NCBI RefSeq assembly: GCF_000003605.2
Contig: NW_003137329.1
Coordinates: forward strand, 223,113 to 286,897
Direction of reading: 5' to 3'
Length of the DNA: 63,785 nt
From: Saccoglossus kowalevskii
Taxonomy: Eukaryota > Hemichordata > Enteropneusta > Harrimaniidae
Shown here: piece by piece, positions 14,201 through 25,767 of the stretch
Numbering within the stretch: position 1 is the first letter of the stretch
Layout: every line of letters begins with the position of its first letter
The notes under the pieces: model-generated
Database searches by the model: none
What the model saw: only the letters and a program-made list of their open reading frames with translations
Told to the model about the DNA's origin: nothing
Made by a program: the position numbers and the translations under genes

Positions 14201-15281
14201 TTCAGAACAACGTTTTTAAAACAAAATGTCCACTCAACAGCCATTTGAATTCAATGCCTGAACCTCACTCTACACATCTATTTTTGTAATAAAAAAATTA
14301 TCAGTAAAAATATATAAATATAAAAACAAACTAATTAATGTTCGAGAATTTGCGACGACCAAACCACTAAAGTTTGAAAGTTCACACCTAAAGTTCAAAA
14401 CAAACCCCCAAGCACAGTGCCTTGAAGGAGGAATCAGGTGTGACAATTAGAATTCTAAAATGGCTGTGTGAACATCTATCAGTCATCATCGATCACAACA
14501 GTTTACCGACAAAGCAATTCGACACACTTAATTACACATTACCGCTGGCAACCATCCAATAGATATGATTCCACTTCTCCAAATGAGGAAATCAATTTAC
14601 CATATTTGTGAAGGTATATGTTATTCAATTATTCATCACCAGTGTGTTGTGAATTTCCAGTCTATTAGGCACTATTATTGAAAGTATCAAATATGTTCAC
14701 CCAAAGGATGATAAAGTGAGCATCTTCAATTATCCGGTTACTTGTTAACGCTTAATACCTGTCACTTTAACTCTAGCGTTATGAGACATTCTGCGGTTTA
14801 TTTCAATGGATTGGTACGATTAAGTCATTTTTAAAGATGCAGCGATAGCCAACATTTTTAAATGTTCTCTAAATGGCGACCAGATTGAATTATCAAAAAT
14901 CTGTATAAAAAATGGATGCAGCTAAATCAATTTAGTCACAGGATTATTCTCTGTTTTTGTCTGTAAATGTAAAAAAAAAAAGTTACTTAAAAATCAGTTT
15001 TGAATACGTTGGTCAAATTTTCAATTCAAAATTAAGACTATCACAAGACCATTGTTTCCATGGAAACATGTTAGTGTATACTCACAATTTTTTTTCATTT
15101 AAATGCAACTTTTACTGAGAAAAATATCAAATATTGTAGAGTTTCTAAATTAGAATGAGTTATCTGAATTCATCAGTAATGTTAGTAATGCTTGAACTAG
15201 CATAAAGTTGTCTGTCTGCACAATTTAATTAATCCAGAATAAATGTATTAATGCAAATGTTGTATGCACGGTCTTAATATA
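11259..15281. other. Non-coding with degenerate repeats
   Basis: No exon supported. 12725-13060 carries spaced, diverged units around 'gccattttga' and 'atgtgtgacat'. Two related segments, 13160-13225 and 14084-14145, share 'taataagttcttttattgtc' and a nearby 'ttagaaaatatata', and are probably dispersed repeat copies. 14400-14780 is non-repetitive and more balanced in composition, but has no coding signature. Confidence 0.45.
15053..15068. promoter_or_regulatory. Second exact copy of TGTTTCCATGGAAACA
   Basis: Identical 16-bp palindrome to 2757-2772 with unrelated flanks, so the match is not part of an obvious longer repeat. Confidence 0.3.
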
Positions 15282-15289
15282 GCAAGTAT

Positions 15290-15536
15290 CAGGGTTTTTC
15301 TAGAAAAAAACGCTAACAGGGTGTGGAGTTTTTGATAATCTTAAGTTAATATTCTATGGCTTCCTTAGGGCCAACATTACTATCAGACAGGTCACAGTTG
15401 AAGACTGTGGCCACATGTGATTCCTGGTCAATCACAATTTTACAGTTGCCAGAGGATCTGCTCCTCAGGGTAAGGGGGCACATGGCCATGGCATGAGGGT
15501 GCTGCTCCCCTGTTCCTTTGTTTAAAAAAATCCCTG
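15290..15536 (+). mobile_element. Family E hAT-type MITE with exact 8-bp target duplication
   Basis: A complete 247-bp element. The left end is CAGGGTTTTTCTAGA; the right end read inward on the minus strand is CAGGGATTTTTTTAA. Both flanks carry the exact octamer gcaagtat (15282-15289 and 15537-15544). CAGGG termini plus an 8-bp duplication are the hAT signature. There is no transposase; the minus-strand open frame at 15346-15540 is incidental. The intact duplication makes it the best-preserved copy here. Confidence 0.92.
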
Positions 15537-15865
15537 GCAAGTATAGTTTTAACTAATGCTGCAAAACAAAAAAATATTAAAATGACCTTATCAATTACAA
15601 GTAATTGGCAATTAAGTACAAGAATATTGATGACGTTAAATTTAAACTAATTGACATATTTTAAATTTTATTCAGTTGAATTTTATTTTAAGGAGAGAAA
15701 CAAATATATTTTATAGGATGCCTCCATAAAATCGAAGTATTTCAAGCTTCTATGTAATCAATAGACCTTGCACGGTTGTATGTTCTCAGCGGAATAAAGC
15801 TTTTTTATTAGGCATACTTTTCTAAAATAGGTGTCCTCGAAATGTACATTTTGAATTATTGAACA

Positions 15866-16010
15866 CAGTAAAATACTTTTGGGGTGTTTTGTATGGAATT
15901 TATTTTCACAGATTTGAATGCAAAAAATTAAAAAAGTATATTTGCATGATTTTATTTTCATTGAACCATCCCTTCAGTGAAAATAAATAGCAAGCAAAAT
16001 ATTGTACACT
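15866..16010 (+). mobile_element. Family A inverted-repeat element, internally deleted
   Basis: Begins 'cacagtaaaatactttt', continues with the family landmark 'gtgttttgtatggaattta', and ends 'agcaaaatattgtacacta'. It is shorter than full copies at 17160, 25578, 32109 and 38360, lacking the segment after the first arm. Confidence 0.65.
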
Positions 16011-16026
16011 ATATTAGAAGTATAAT

Positions 16027-16247
16027 GACTGTAAAATGACTAATTTTCACTGGGTTTAAATTTCGCTTATTTACCATTTCAGGCATATTCAGTGGGTTTT
16101 AAATTCACGGTTTTATCATTAAGATAATGTGTTCTATGCTAAATTTTACATATTCACTGGGTTTTATTTTAGCGCATTTTCCAGTCAGCGAAATACCCCT
16201 GGGTAAGCAAAATTAAAACCTAGTGAATAATTAACCCTTTTACAGTA
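16027..16247 (+). mobile_element. Family B inverted-repeat element, copy 1
   Basis: About 221 bp. The left end 'gactgtaaaatgactaattt' with 'cactgggttta' mirrors the right end 'aaaacctagtgaata' with 'cccttttacagta'. Another copy, inverted, is at 24668-24849. The outer TACTGTAAAA-type end is shared with family A, so A and B may use related termini. Confidence 0.7.
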
Positions 16248-17159
16248 CCAAACATAAAGAACTTTTGCAATAAAACTTGACAAGCACAAATGGGCCTATT
16301 TCGCGGAAGGAGACGAGAGAAACCACTAACTGCGAGCAACAAGATTCAAAAGTTGCAGTAAATATTTCTAACAGTCTCTTGGAGGTCTCCTAAATGGCGC
16401 CCTCTAGTGGTCATTCTCACCCACATTATGAAAAGTACCGGTAACAGGAAACAATAAGTGAAGTGATGACAAAACAAATCCGGTCAAACGCATACTTCAA
16501 ACTTAAAATTATGCAGCAGCATGTATTACATAACTCGTTAAGAGTCAGTGACTTCCTGATTTATGTTTAATTCTGAGATGTGCTTCTAATAGAGCATATA
16601 CAAGAATTACCGATAGTGTCGTTCTACACATATAACCAGGTGGGTATAATATTATTATTTTATCATATTACAGTGTTTACATAATAACTAATACATAATG
16701 AATTATGAGTGCTCAGATCCTACAAGAATGTAATTACACAAAAAAAAATGAGTTATTATCAATCATACTCGAGTTGCCGTCAAATCAGTAATTATTTAGA
16801 AAGAACATTTTTAGGTACATAGAATACAGTTTAACTGAGAAACAAAAATGATGTCACTTAAATTTACTATCATATTTTTGAAAAAAAAAAACAGATTATA
16901 CCCTGTAACCAATATAATGGCTATTTGGACCAATATTAAATTATATAAAAATAAATAAAACTGCAAAATGTTGAACTGAATTTTTGGCAAAAAATATTAG
17001 AGAATAATCGATGTTAAAATTTCATTGACATTTTCAGACATAGCGCCAACATTTTTTTGATATTTTTGGACCATGAAAAGGCAGCATCAAGTTTCACTTG
17101 AGCCAACAAATAACAAACAAACAATTTAGCTGAACAGTACAAGCATGCATGTACATGTA
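16248..17159. other. Non-coding
   Basis: Nothing definite. 16335-16415 has the inverted pair 'aaccacta' and 'tagtggt' around 'ggcgccctctagtggtc', perhaps another short element, but no boundaries can be fixed. Confidence 0.4.
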
Positions 17160-17354
17160 TACTGTGAAATACTTTATTTTAGCTTAATTTTTCGCTGAAA
17201 AGGCATTTTTGGTGTTTTGTATGGAATTTATTTTTACTCATTTTTGACGAGTTGAATGTGAAATATTTTATTTGGATTTTATTTTCACGGAATCATCCTT
17301 TCTGCGAAAATAGCGAAAATAAATTCCAAGCAAAAATAATGTATTGTACATTAG
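17160..17354 (+). mobile_element. Family A inverted-repeat element
   Basis: Starts 'tactgtgaaatactttattt' and ends 'aaaataatgtattgtaca'; the ends are imperfect inverted repeats. Internal arms 'ttcgctgaaaaggc' and 'ctgcgaaaatagcgaaaata' also pair. It has no coding capacity. Confidence 0.8.
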
Positions 17355-19586
17355 TCAGCCACAAAATACATGCATGCCATTCATTGGATAAACTATGACA
17401 TGTGACTATTGTTGATAATGACCAGTTTCAGCAGTTAAATCTCAGTATTTGGTATTGGTATTCAGCGAAGTAAGTGAAATGTACATCCAGGACCACTGTA
17501 ATTTCATGGAGTACCTAAGTGGGGCTAAATTATTTAGAAGTAAAAGTTCAGTGTCTCTGACACTACAGTTACCCTGGTGTAACAAGAAAGAGGAGACATT
17601 CGTGATCCAGAATGAATAAACAGCAGAAATTTAAAACTATCAATTAGAAAAAAACAATTGAGACAGGAAGTTTTGGCGGAACAACAAAACAGGATCCGGT
17701 CACAGAAGAACTATATTTTATCTGTGACAACAGACTGTGAAATTCTGATGATCGGTCAGCAGTAGGGAATGCATACACCCCTCAATTAAAATGCCATGAT
17801 CCAAATGTTCCCACAGGTGAAACAAAAATTACTGGCTAGTAACAAGTTGTATGAAAAGGTGAACTGAATTGATGAATGGGTGGAACGAAGCGTGAAAGTC
17901 ACACGGTAGAGTGATGGCAAAGTGTTCATCTGTCATGTGATCGCCATTAAGTATGTCAAATCGACCTCTGATCCTCGGCACACATCTACAAAGTTTCGCA
18001 CCCTCATTTATTTGACCCAAAAAAATAGGAATCGGGTAGTGACCAAGACTGTCACAATAATTTTTAAATCTTTTTTGATGTTTTCGAGAAAAAAGGAAAT
18101 GTTAATTCTTAAAGTCAACGTGCTTACATAACATATTTTTAAAGTTAAGATATTTAAAAAAAAAAATTTGTAGTGAAACTGGCCACCAATAAAAGACAAA
18201 AAAAAATCACAATTTTTTCCATAAAACTTTTTATATACATTTTTTCACAATTTTTTTTTATAAGGTGCGTAATGAGCGAGGGTTCTTTTATTAAATGAGA
18301 AGGGACATATTAGTATAATATCAGATTTGAAATCAGAAGGAAATGATATATGTGTACCTTTGGGCAGTGTCTCCCCCTATTTTGAAAAATCAGCAGTCAC
18401 ACCTCCATTTTAATAAATCAGTAGTCTCCGCCCCTATTTGCATAAATCATAGTGACATCTTCTCTAAGTGCTTAGCTGATCAATGATGCTTATACTCCCA
18501 GGCTGTGAAACCAGAATCAAACAAAAAACCTGCATTGCAAGCATAAATCAGATCTTTTCAGAAAGTGGCAGAGCCAGTAAAAGCAGTTTTTGTTTTTCAC
18601 TCAAAGGCATATAGGTCATTAGTAGGGCACAAGTACGCAATAAATCTTACTTTTGAAATTTGTTCAACCTTATCTGGATTTTTTTTTACTTTTTGTTGTT
18701 GCATTTCAACACTCAAATACATTTTACCTGCAGAGGCAATGTTTTCTAATTTTAAAAATTCAGAGACTTGAATATAAAGTCTCAATATTGCATGAGCTTA
18801 GCAGTTTAGTATCCCAGGGGAGTAAAAAAGCTTAGCAGTTCAGTATCCCAGGGGAGTAAAAAAGCAGATATGTGAAGTGGCTGATTAGATCATCTCAGGG
18901 GAATGATGGAATTTCATTAAATGTACAGAATCAGAAGTTTTATAATAAAACAAACTTTGCACACTAACTGCTACAGTACTCTTGAACAAAAATAAATTGT
19001 TTCAGATTATACATACCGTTATTGAGTGTACTTGTTTTTATGTAAATGTACAAATGTAAATGACAAGGAAAATCTCGCGCAAATTGAAGAAGTCACACAA
19101 AATGCAAGATCTCGAGATCGTACATTTTTGGAAATACTAATGCGTCTAAGAACTGGGTAATCAAAAAACTAAAAAAAAGACATTGTATTTTGTATTGACA
19201 CAAAATATTAAGAGTTAAATAAAACTAAGGGTATACAACTTTGATACGCGATGATGTCATGATATCACGAGTTTCATGCAAGTGTCAAATGAACATATTT
19301 TAATGAATAGCATTGAAAAATGCAGATGGAGCTTGGTAATTTTTGATTATGTAAACATAAACGACGAAAATAATCATTGTACATTGTATTATAAAACAAA
19401 AAGGGCACATTATACAATGCATCGTGAATAAAGCAAGGACACAAGAAGGAATAGTTAGAAACAAACACTAAACATATTAAAGATGAGAGTTAAATGAAAG
19501 TTTCTTGTCATCCACAACTGCTTCCAGCCACGCATAGTAACACGGGAGCAAGAAACCCTTCATATGTGAAAGTCTGTGAACTGAAC
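17355..19586. other. Non-coding
   Basis: No gene supported. 18370-18460 has three diverged units of about 38 bp around 'cccctattttgaaaaatcag'. 18796-18863 is a two-copy repeat (separate entry). Small open frames here are in AT-rich, non-coding-like composition. Confidence 0.45.
18796..18863 (+). repeat. 34-bp direct duplication
   Basis: Two adjacent 34-bp copies containing 'agtatcccaggggagtaaaa' differ at one base (agtttagt against agttcagt). Confidence 0.95.
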
Positions 19587-19775
19587 CTGATAAATCAGAT
19601 CATACTGTACTGATAAATCAGATCATACTGTACTGATAAATCAGATCATACTGTACTGATAAATCAGATCATACTGTACTGATAAATCAGATCATACTGT
19701 ACTGATAAATCAGATCATACTGTACTGATAAATCAGATCATACTGTACTGATAAATCAGATCATACTGTACTGAT
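19587..19775 (+). repeat. 23-bp minisatellite, eight identical copies
   Basis: Eight perfect 23-bp units (core 'ctgataaatcagatcatact', then gta) start at 19587, 19610, 19633, 19656, 19679, 19702, 19725 and 19748, followed by the stub ctgat. I see no difference between copies, implying very recent expansion. Confidence 0.98.
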
Positions 19776-20211
19776 GGGAACAAAATTGTCAAATAATATC
19801 ATGGAATAAACAAAGGAAGAGAAATTGAAGAGGACACATTTTGGTATCATAGTATCTATCTGTATGTCATCAATTATATTACTTCAAATCAGGGAATAAC
19901 TTTTTTCATTTGAGGTAAACTTAAACATTGTGAATAGATTGTGGACAAACCACTCGGGATTCCTTAAAGAGTATGAGGAATACACACAAAAAGTTATTGA
20001 TTAATCGCTGGCTTTTAAATTTGACGATTTCATTAATAAGGAAAATCCACTAAATTAAATCCATGTGAACATGTAAAACAACAATTGAACTCATTGTTTC
20101 TCGCCAAGTTTGTGAACTTAAACTGAAATTGCTCAAAGCACTAAATTAGCAAAATTAATTGTCAGTGAAAATAAAGGTTTTCACAAGACTGTAATGTTTA
20201 GTTTTTTGGAG
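19776..20211. other. Non-coding
   Basis: I see no gene, repeat or recognisable motif here. Confidence 0.4.
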
Positions 20212-20341
20212 GTGACAGGGACAGATGCAAGGAGAGGATGTGACATCCTTTTTATAGGATGTTCACATAGACAGTAGTGTATTGTATGGGGGAGAGATAG
20301 GCACCGACAATCTAGTGAGTCCCTGTCACCTCCCTAAAAAA
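20212..20341. mobile_element. 130-bp element with perfect 15-bp inverted ends
   Basis: GGAGGTGACAGGGAC (20218-20232) is exactly inverted as GTCCCTGTCACCTCC (20319-20333), preceded by a T run and followed by an A run that extend the pairing. The interior holds a second dyad (aggatgtgacatcct). It could be a very short MITE or a transcribed hairpin. No other copy is in the window and no clear target duplication is visible. Confidence 0.75.
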
Positions 20342-21089
20342 TTACCTTGTACACATATGAAATTTTGGTCTCCTAATTTTGGGTACAAGTATTATAGGCA
20401 ATGGCCATTACATACGAATTTGTCATTCCCTCAATCATGACCACTTTACACAGAACCTACACTAATTTTGTTCAAATCACTTCAAATAAATCAGTTGCAG
20501 ACATAATTCTTCAAATAATACAAGGAGTATTGTTACTACAGTTCAGTACAGATTGTTTAAATTGTAAAACATATTAACCTTCAGGTGACAGGCTATAGTC
20601 TTAATGGGGAAATACATGGCTGGAATTCTCTATGGATGACAGTTATTTGTTAAGATGATTTGAAATTTGTAAAATGTTTAATTTACATAAAAAAAATCAC
20701 AGCTTTCTGAATTTGTTGTGTGAAATAAAATTGCCACCACTAAATATCAGAAAATTAAAAAAATACAAAAAGAAATCATCACTTTTTATGTTCTTTTGGT
20801 CTAAATTACAAACTTGATAATTTTATGAAACCAAACACACTCGCCCAACCTTGAAAACTGTTGTTTTTTTTCACAGTATTCATGAAAAAATTGATGACCT
20901 GATTAGTGCCCCCTGCACCAAGTGAAGAGTAAAGAACAACAAAATTAATGTGTGTAAAAACTCTAAAAACTTTGCATATATAGATACTCAAGATTTCTAC
21001 AGTAATCCAGTACAGTAAACTCAAAATATCACGAAATTTGAGAAGATAGTAATTACACCACATACAGATAAGACGGGAAGGTTTCTTAC
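20342..21089. other. Non-coding, or intron of the candidate gene at 21093-21242
   Basis: No exon could be recognised on either strand. The minus-strand open frame at 20806-21063 shows no domain or splice context. Confidence 0.4.
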
Positions 21090-21092
21090 CTA

Positions 21093-21242
21093 CATTTCAA
21101 GTTTGTGTGGGAAAAAGTTGAATATCTTGGTAATAAAACCAACGTTTTGTGGTGAATCCTGGCCTCGACTATACACATACACTATAACAGGAATCCAGAA
21201 AGAAAACCATATAAGCCTACTTTTAGTCTGATCGGTTTTCAT
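21093..21242 (-). CDS. Candidate first coding exon with signal peptide
   Basis: On the minus strand an ATG at 21242 opens 50 codons: MKTDQTKSRL, then the hydrophobic run IWFSFWIPVIVYVYS, then RGQDSPQNVGFITKIFNFFP and HKLEM. A charged start, 15-residue hydrophobic core and polar region look like a secretory signal peptide. A GTAAGA donor follows directly, but in this frame TAG precedes it. Coding use would need the weaker overlapping donor GTAGGT (exon end at 21094, phase 2). A strong GTAAGTAAG donor upstream at about 21405-21413 could end a 5' untranslated exon. No downstream exon was found and the family is unknown. An open frame of this length can arise by chance. Confidence 0.3.
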
Positions 21243-21244
21243 AA

Positions 21245-21779
21245 CAGCAGACGTGCATGACCGCAATGAACACAGCTCTCCACTTTGTGTTTCAAAAACT
21301 CCACAAAGTTTGAAGTACCTGGGCTTTCTTTCTTAACTCTCAATAATTCACCCTACCATATCATACCCACTGTTGACGATCTTTAAGAGGTTACTTACTT
21401 ACGAGGAGTTTGCACTAGACTGCCAGTCAGTCCATGAACGGTGGCTTTCTGTACTCTACCATATACTAGTTGCCACTATTTGCAACTATTTCCAAAACAA
21501 ACATGGAAGCAATGTACAGTGGCAATAATCAAGGCTTGATTGTGTTTATCGTACATGACTAGAATAAAAGATGCAAGTCCCTCTACGATTACAACCTACT
21601 CTTAGTTTTGAATAGTAAGTAGTCTGGGTGGGGACACTCACAACTGACCTCGTCCTCAACTCATAAACAAGCTTTCGATTTAATTATAAGAATCTGGACT
21701 CCAGCAAAATATAAAAAAAAATTCTCAGCTAATTATTCATTTGATAAACCATTTAGCTAATGAGTAGAAAATCCCATTA
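21245..21779. other. Balanced-composition, non-repetitive stretch
   Basis: Less AT-rich than its surroundings and free of dispersed repeats. On the minus strand a GTAAGTAAG donor lies at 21405-21413, preceded by about 20 open codons. This may be the 5' end of the candidate gene at 21093-21242, but no promoter motif is clear. Confidence 0.3.
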
Positions 21780-21850
21780 TAGAATAGAATAGAATAGAAT
21801 AATGCTTTATTAATACCGTAAAGAAAGAGTTAACATTTCTTTTTAGGTTT
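21780..21850 (-). repeat. AGAAT microsatellite, possible LINE/SINE tail
   Basis: Repeated 'agaat' (21781-21801) followed by 'aatgctttattaataccgta'. Read on the minus strand this is 'taataaagcattatt' plus an ATTCT tract, the arrangement of a retroposon 3' tail. No body is recognisable. Confidence 0.45.
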
Positions 21851-22080
21851 TCAGATTAATAAAGTAAATAATAAAAGTACATGATATTTGTTCAAAGTAA
21901 TTAAATCTGAAATTAATTTGCCAGGTTGATAAAACTAGAACAGCAAGATAATTGGCTGAGCCATCTCTATGCTGGTACATGTAATATAGAATGATGTTAG
22001 TTTGGACTCGGAGGAGGAATGAAAATGTTTTGTGTTTCCAGGTAACACAACCTAAGGATCATTTAGGTACAAGCATTATG

Positions 22081-22246
22081 ATTGGTTAATCAGGTGTGAT
22101 TTACAACAGCGAAGCAAACGATTACTGATTGGTTGATCAGGAGTTCTTTACCATAGCTAAGCAAAGTGATTTCTGATTGGTTGATCAGGAGTGCTTTACA
22201 ATAACTAAGCAAGGTGCTTTCCAATTGGTTTATCAGGAGTGTTTTA
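22081..22246 (+). repeat. Diverged 48-bp tandem repeat, four units
   Basis: Units start with attggttgatcaggagt-like sequence near 22081, 22128, 22176 and 22224, with spacings of 47-48 bp. The 'ctaagcaaagtga' segment alternates with it. Copies differ by 10-20 per cent by eye. Confidence 0.85.
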
Positions 22247-22547
22247 CTGTTCATTTCTTAATTGTTAAAATGAAGAAATCAGTCATTTGAAGCTTTTTAT
22301 GAGAAAGATGACAATGACTCTGGGGACTTCTGCTATACAGGCATTGGAACCTAATTACGTACGTAAGTTCATGTCAAAGTTATTGAGAATGGAATCAGAG
22401 CATGTAGAAAAAACTCCACCAACAATTTCAGCTCAATAAAAAACACAAAAGTTCCCGGTAGTCATACAATACACAACGTGAACAATGTATTTTACATGTA
22501 CATGTGTATATACAAATATACCGAGTATATTCATGTGCTAAGACATG

Positions 22548-22785
22548 TTAACCTTTTCACCACCAGTTTCCTCTTTTCATCACAAAATAGTCCTTTTTAT
22601 AGTCTGTACTTTGCCCGTCAGAAGATTGGGACAAATATAGCCAAATTTTTTGAGTAAGAACTGAAAATTGACACAAATTGTGCCTGTTGGCTCCAAAATT
22701 AGGGTTCATTTCCAGAAATATTGAAGAACATAAAAAACAAGTACAGACAAATTTAAGCAAGAAAGTCTGGTGTTGAAAAGGTTAA
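22548..22785 (+). mobile_element. Family C short inverted-repeat element, copy 2
   Basis: A 238-bp copy with both ends readable: TTAACCTTTTCACCACCA at left and TGGTGTTGAAAAGGTTAA at right, an inverted repeat of about 18 bp with one or two mismatches. This copy defines the family's boundaries. Confidence 0.85.
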
Positions 22786-22825
22786 TCCATAAAGAATTAA
22801 CTGAAAAATGGACTGATATTAAAAT

Positions 22826-23003
22826 GTGGCCACAGTCTTCAACTGTGACCTGTCTGATAGTAAATTTGGCCCCAAGGAAAGCATAGAATGCTCCATTTTA
22901 ACTTAGAATTATCAAAAACTCCACACCCTGGTAGGGAGAACCCCTATCTCCCCCACTGAATTGCAGTGCTCCCTCTTGCAGTTTTTTTCTAGAAAAACCC
23001 CTG
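22826..23003 (-). mobile_element. Family E hAT-type MITE, copy 3, truncated
   Basis: Inverted copy. It ends at 'ttctagaaaaacccctg' (the CAGGG end) and contains 'gccacagtcttcaactgtga', 'atcaaaaactccacaccctg' and 'gagggagcactgcaattcag' on the matching strand. It stops abruptly at 'gtggccacag', so the other end of about 110 bp is missing. Like copy 1, and unlike 15290-15536, it keeps the 'tagggagaacccctatctcc' segment. Confidence 0.85.
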
Positions 23004-24168
23004 TTTGGTATGCACTATTTAGATTCTGTGATTACCATACAAATCAACAAAGACTTGCTTTAAACATAGCAAATGCTGAGTAAAATAAATCACAGACATT
23101 TTATGAGAGGCCATCCTCTCCCATCAAGTATATATTTTCACCAGTCCATAATTCAAAACTCCATGTAAATCAAAGCCAGAATTTATGACCACAATCACAG
23201 AGTACTGTGGAATCACAGCAGGAGACTTTTAAAATATTTGTTTTCACACTATTGCGATTAAACTTGTAAAACCAGGATTTTATGTTATTTATTAGTCTTG
23301 TACACTTGGTGTCAGAATGCTGTAGAACTCATTCTAAATGAGATTATACACGTGTACTGTAATATGGCTGCTTGCAAGGCTAGTCATTAAATTTTAAGTC
23401 AGGGTAAGAGAAAATAGCTAAGCCATCTCACTGAGGAATGTGCCATTCCCACAGAGGATATAGCAAGGGGATAACACAGAATACTTGTATCCATGTCAAC
23501 TAGCATGTCTCCTAATATAACATTACAGTGCATACATCAATATGATTGTGTGAAGAATTGATAAACACAAATAAAAATAATAATAAGATGCTTCATATTT
23601 GGCAAAAATGAATTTCAGAGTTGCAAAGGATAAACCCAATAATACCTATGATGGGTCAAGGTCACCAGATACTACATAAATGAGAGAAACAGAAGTGACA
23701 GTTAACAATTAAATGAGTTTACTTTTACAGTAGGATTTACTACACTTTCAATTCAACAGTGATACTGCCCTCTATAGGTCAATGTCAAAAATTCTTGTTT
23801 ATTTTAATTTTTTTTTTCATAGATTTTATTGTCTCTGTTTTATCACTGGTCAATGGATTGTCAATGTGACCATGACAACCAGCAAGGTAAAAATGAACTT
23901 TTTTTAGGTTTCCTGATGCTAATACAATGTGAATTGTGAGACACCAAGCAGTGGTTAAAGGGGCACATGCTGCAACTATACAATGATAGATAAAGATTCA
24001 CTCAACATTATTTTACCAGTTAAAAAGAAACTCTAGATGTTCAATTAAAAATGATTAATAAATTTTAGTATACTACATGTACTTGTGCTTTCATTACATG
24101 TACATGCTAAGATGTATTTTGATTTTTGTCATTAGTGTCAATGCTGTCTCTCCTGATGTCCTTTGCTA
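23004..24168. other. Non-coding
   Basis: Nothing supported on either strand. Confidence 0.45.
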
Positions 24169-24524
24169 ATAGACCGTTTTCCACTTACTGCGAGATCCCG
24201 CGTTATGTGTGAAATCGAACATAAAAACAGGACAAAGAAAGGTGATAGCGCTGTAATGCCGACAAACACCGGGTTTCGACAAACGCTAATGTATTTTGGG
24301 GAATATTTCCTTGCAGAATAATGTACTGTACACATTGATGATGGTCAATTTTGATAAAGTAAGGGTGTTCAAACGCAATATTTCTCTGGAACGGACTTTT
24401 GATGTGAGCTACAAAATAAATAATTCAAGTTCAAATTCAAATCGTTCGATTTTTGTGGCAGACATTCGTCGTGCGTCTTTCATGTACTTCGCGAGATCTC
24501 GTAGTTGTACGGAAAAACACCTAT
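24169..24524 (+). mobile_element. Family F element with long inverted ends and TA flanks, copy 1
   Basis: A 356-bp element flanked by TA. The left end 'atagaccgttttccactta' and the right end, read inward on the minus strand, 'ataggtgtttttccgtacaa' continue as inverted repeats for about 35 bp into 'cgagatcccgcg' and 'cgagatctcgcg'. A TA duplication is typical of Tc1/mariner-type MITEs. A second, diverged copy is at 28870-29197. The plus-strand open frame at 24296-24541 falls in it and is not a gene. Confidence 0.8.
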
Positions 24525-24667
24525 TACAAGTACACATGTGAATAAGCACGAGTGTTTGCAAGGAGGGCAGACTGCTCTGAATTATAAAGCTGGTTAAATG
24601 AGGATTGAATGCAGAAACTTCTGATATGAGACGAACACGTTAACTACTATACGGATGTCCATATCCT

Positions 24668-24849
24668 GTTAAATTTTGCTTATACCACTGACTGGAAAAG
24701 GCACTAAATTAAAACCTAGTGAATATGTAAATTGAGCATAGAACTCATTATCTAAATGATAAAAACGTGAATTTAAAAACCCACTGAATATGCCTAAAAT
24801 GCTAAATTAGTGAAATTTAAACCCAGTGAAAATTAGTCATTTTACAGTA
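24668..24849 (-). mobile_element. Family B inverted-repeat element, copy 2
   Basis: Inverted relative to 16027-16247, sharing 'taaaacctagtgaatatgta', 'ctaaattagtgaaatttaaa' and 'agtcattttacagta'. Similar but weaker sequence continues to about 24990, perhaps a nested fragment. Confidence 0.7.
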
Positions 24850-25577
24850 TTTTGCTTAATGCATAAAATTTAAACAAAGTGAATATACAAAGTTATTTAC
24901 AGAAGATGGTTTCCTTCATAAACAAGTGGATATAAATTAGTGAATATATTGGTAACATAAAATCCACTCAAATTAAACCAAGTGCATATTTCTCCTTGTA
25001 CATGTATAAATTATAGCTGTATCTTTTTATATTGACAAAAAAAAGCCGTAAACCTCATCGCAATTTTACCAACATTTCACAAACATGTGGCATACATATG
25101 CCAACACAGACATCTATTCTCTCTAGAAGTGGTTTAAATATTGACTCTCAAACAAAAACTCCCATACCGAAAACTTTCAAGTGAAACTTCCATAAGAGGA
25201 GGGAAGAAGTTTTACTGAGAAAAAATACTGACCAGTATTTTTGCATGCATACCTAACATAATTGATTGTAACCGAAGAAATGTAAGTTGCTTCCTTTCGC
25301 CCCCCACTCCCTCCCTGATTCCAGATGGCCATCTCAGTATCAAAACAGAACACTTCAAGAATAATAATGTATAACCACTATTAATGGAGTGTAAACTTCC
25401 TGACGTACCCACAAACAAACAAACCTTTAACCTCTGTGAGGCACATTACCCCAAATGTTTGAAATGCACCATTTTATGCAAATAGTGTCAGAATAACGTT
25501 AACATGGTATTGCTATGGTTACATACCCGGCAGCTACAGTCCCACAGGTACTAAGCAGCTATGTATAGAAGGACAAC
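24850..25577. other. Non-coding
   Basis: Degenerate family-B-like sequence to about 24990, then nothing recognisable. Confidence 0.4.
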
Positions 25578-25767
25578 TACTGTGGAATACTTTGTTTTCG
25601 CTGGAATTAATTTTCGCTGAAAAGGCTTTTCGGGCGTTTTGTATGGAATTTATTTTCACTGATTTTCGATGAGTTGAATGTAAAATATAGGAAAAAATAT
25701 ATATTCGCTGGATTTTATTTTCACGGAATCATCCCATCAGCGAAAATAGCGAAAATATTCTACAGTA
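25578..25767 (+). mobile_element. Family A inverted-repeat element
   Basis: Runs from 'tactgtggaatactttg' to 'gaaaatattctacagta'. The landmarks 'cgggcgttttgtatggaatt' and 'gattttattttcacggaatc' are kept. Confidence 0.82.

Noticed and set aside
15346-15540. 64-codon minus-strand frame
   Set aside because: Lies wholly within the hAT MITE apart from 4 bp and has no similarity to a transposase.
19587-19775. CRISPR-like regular repeats
   Set aside because: Units are contiguous with no spacers, and the sequence is eukaryotic; it is a minisatellite.
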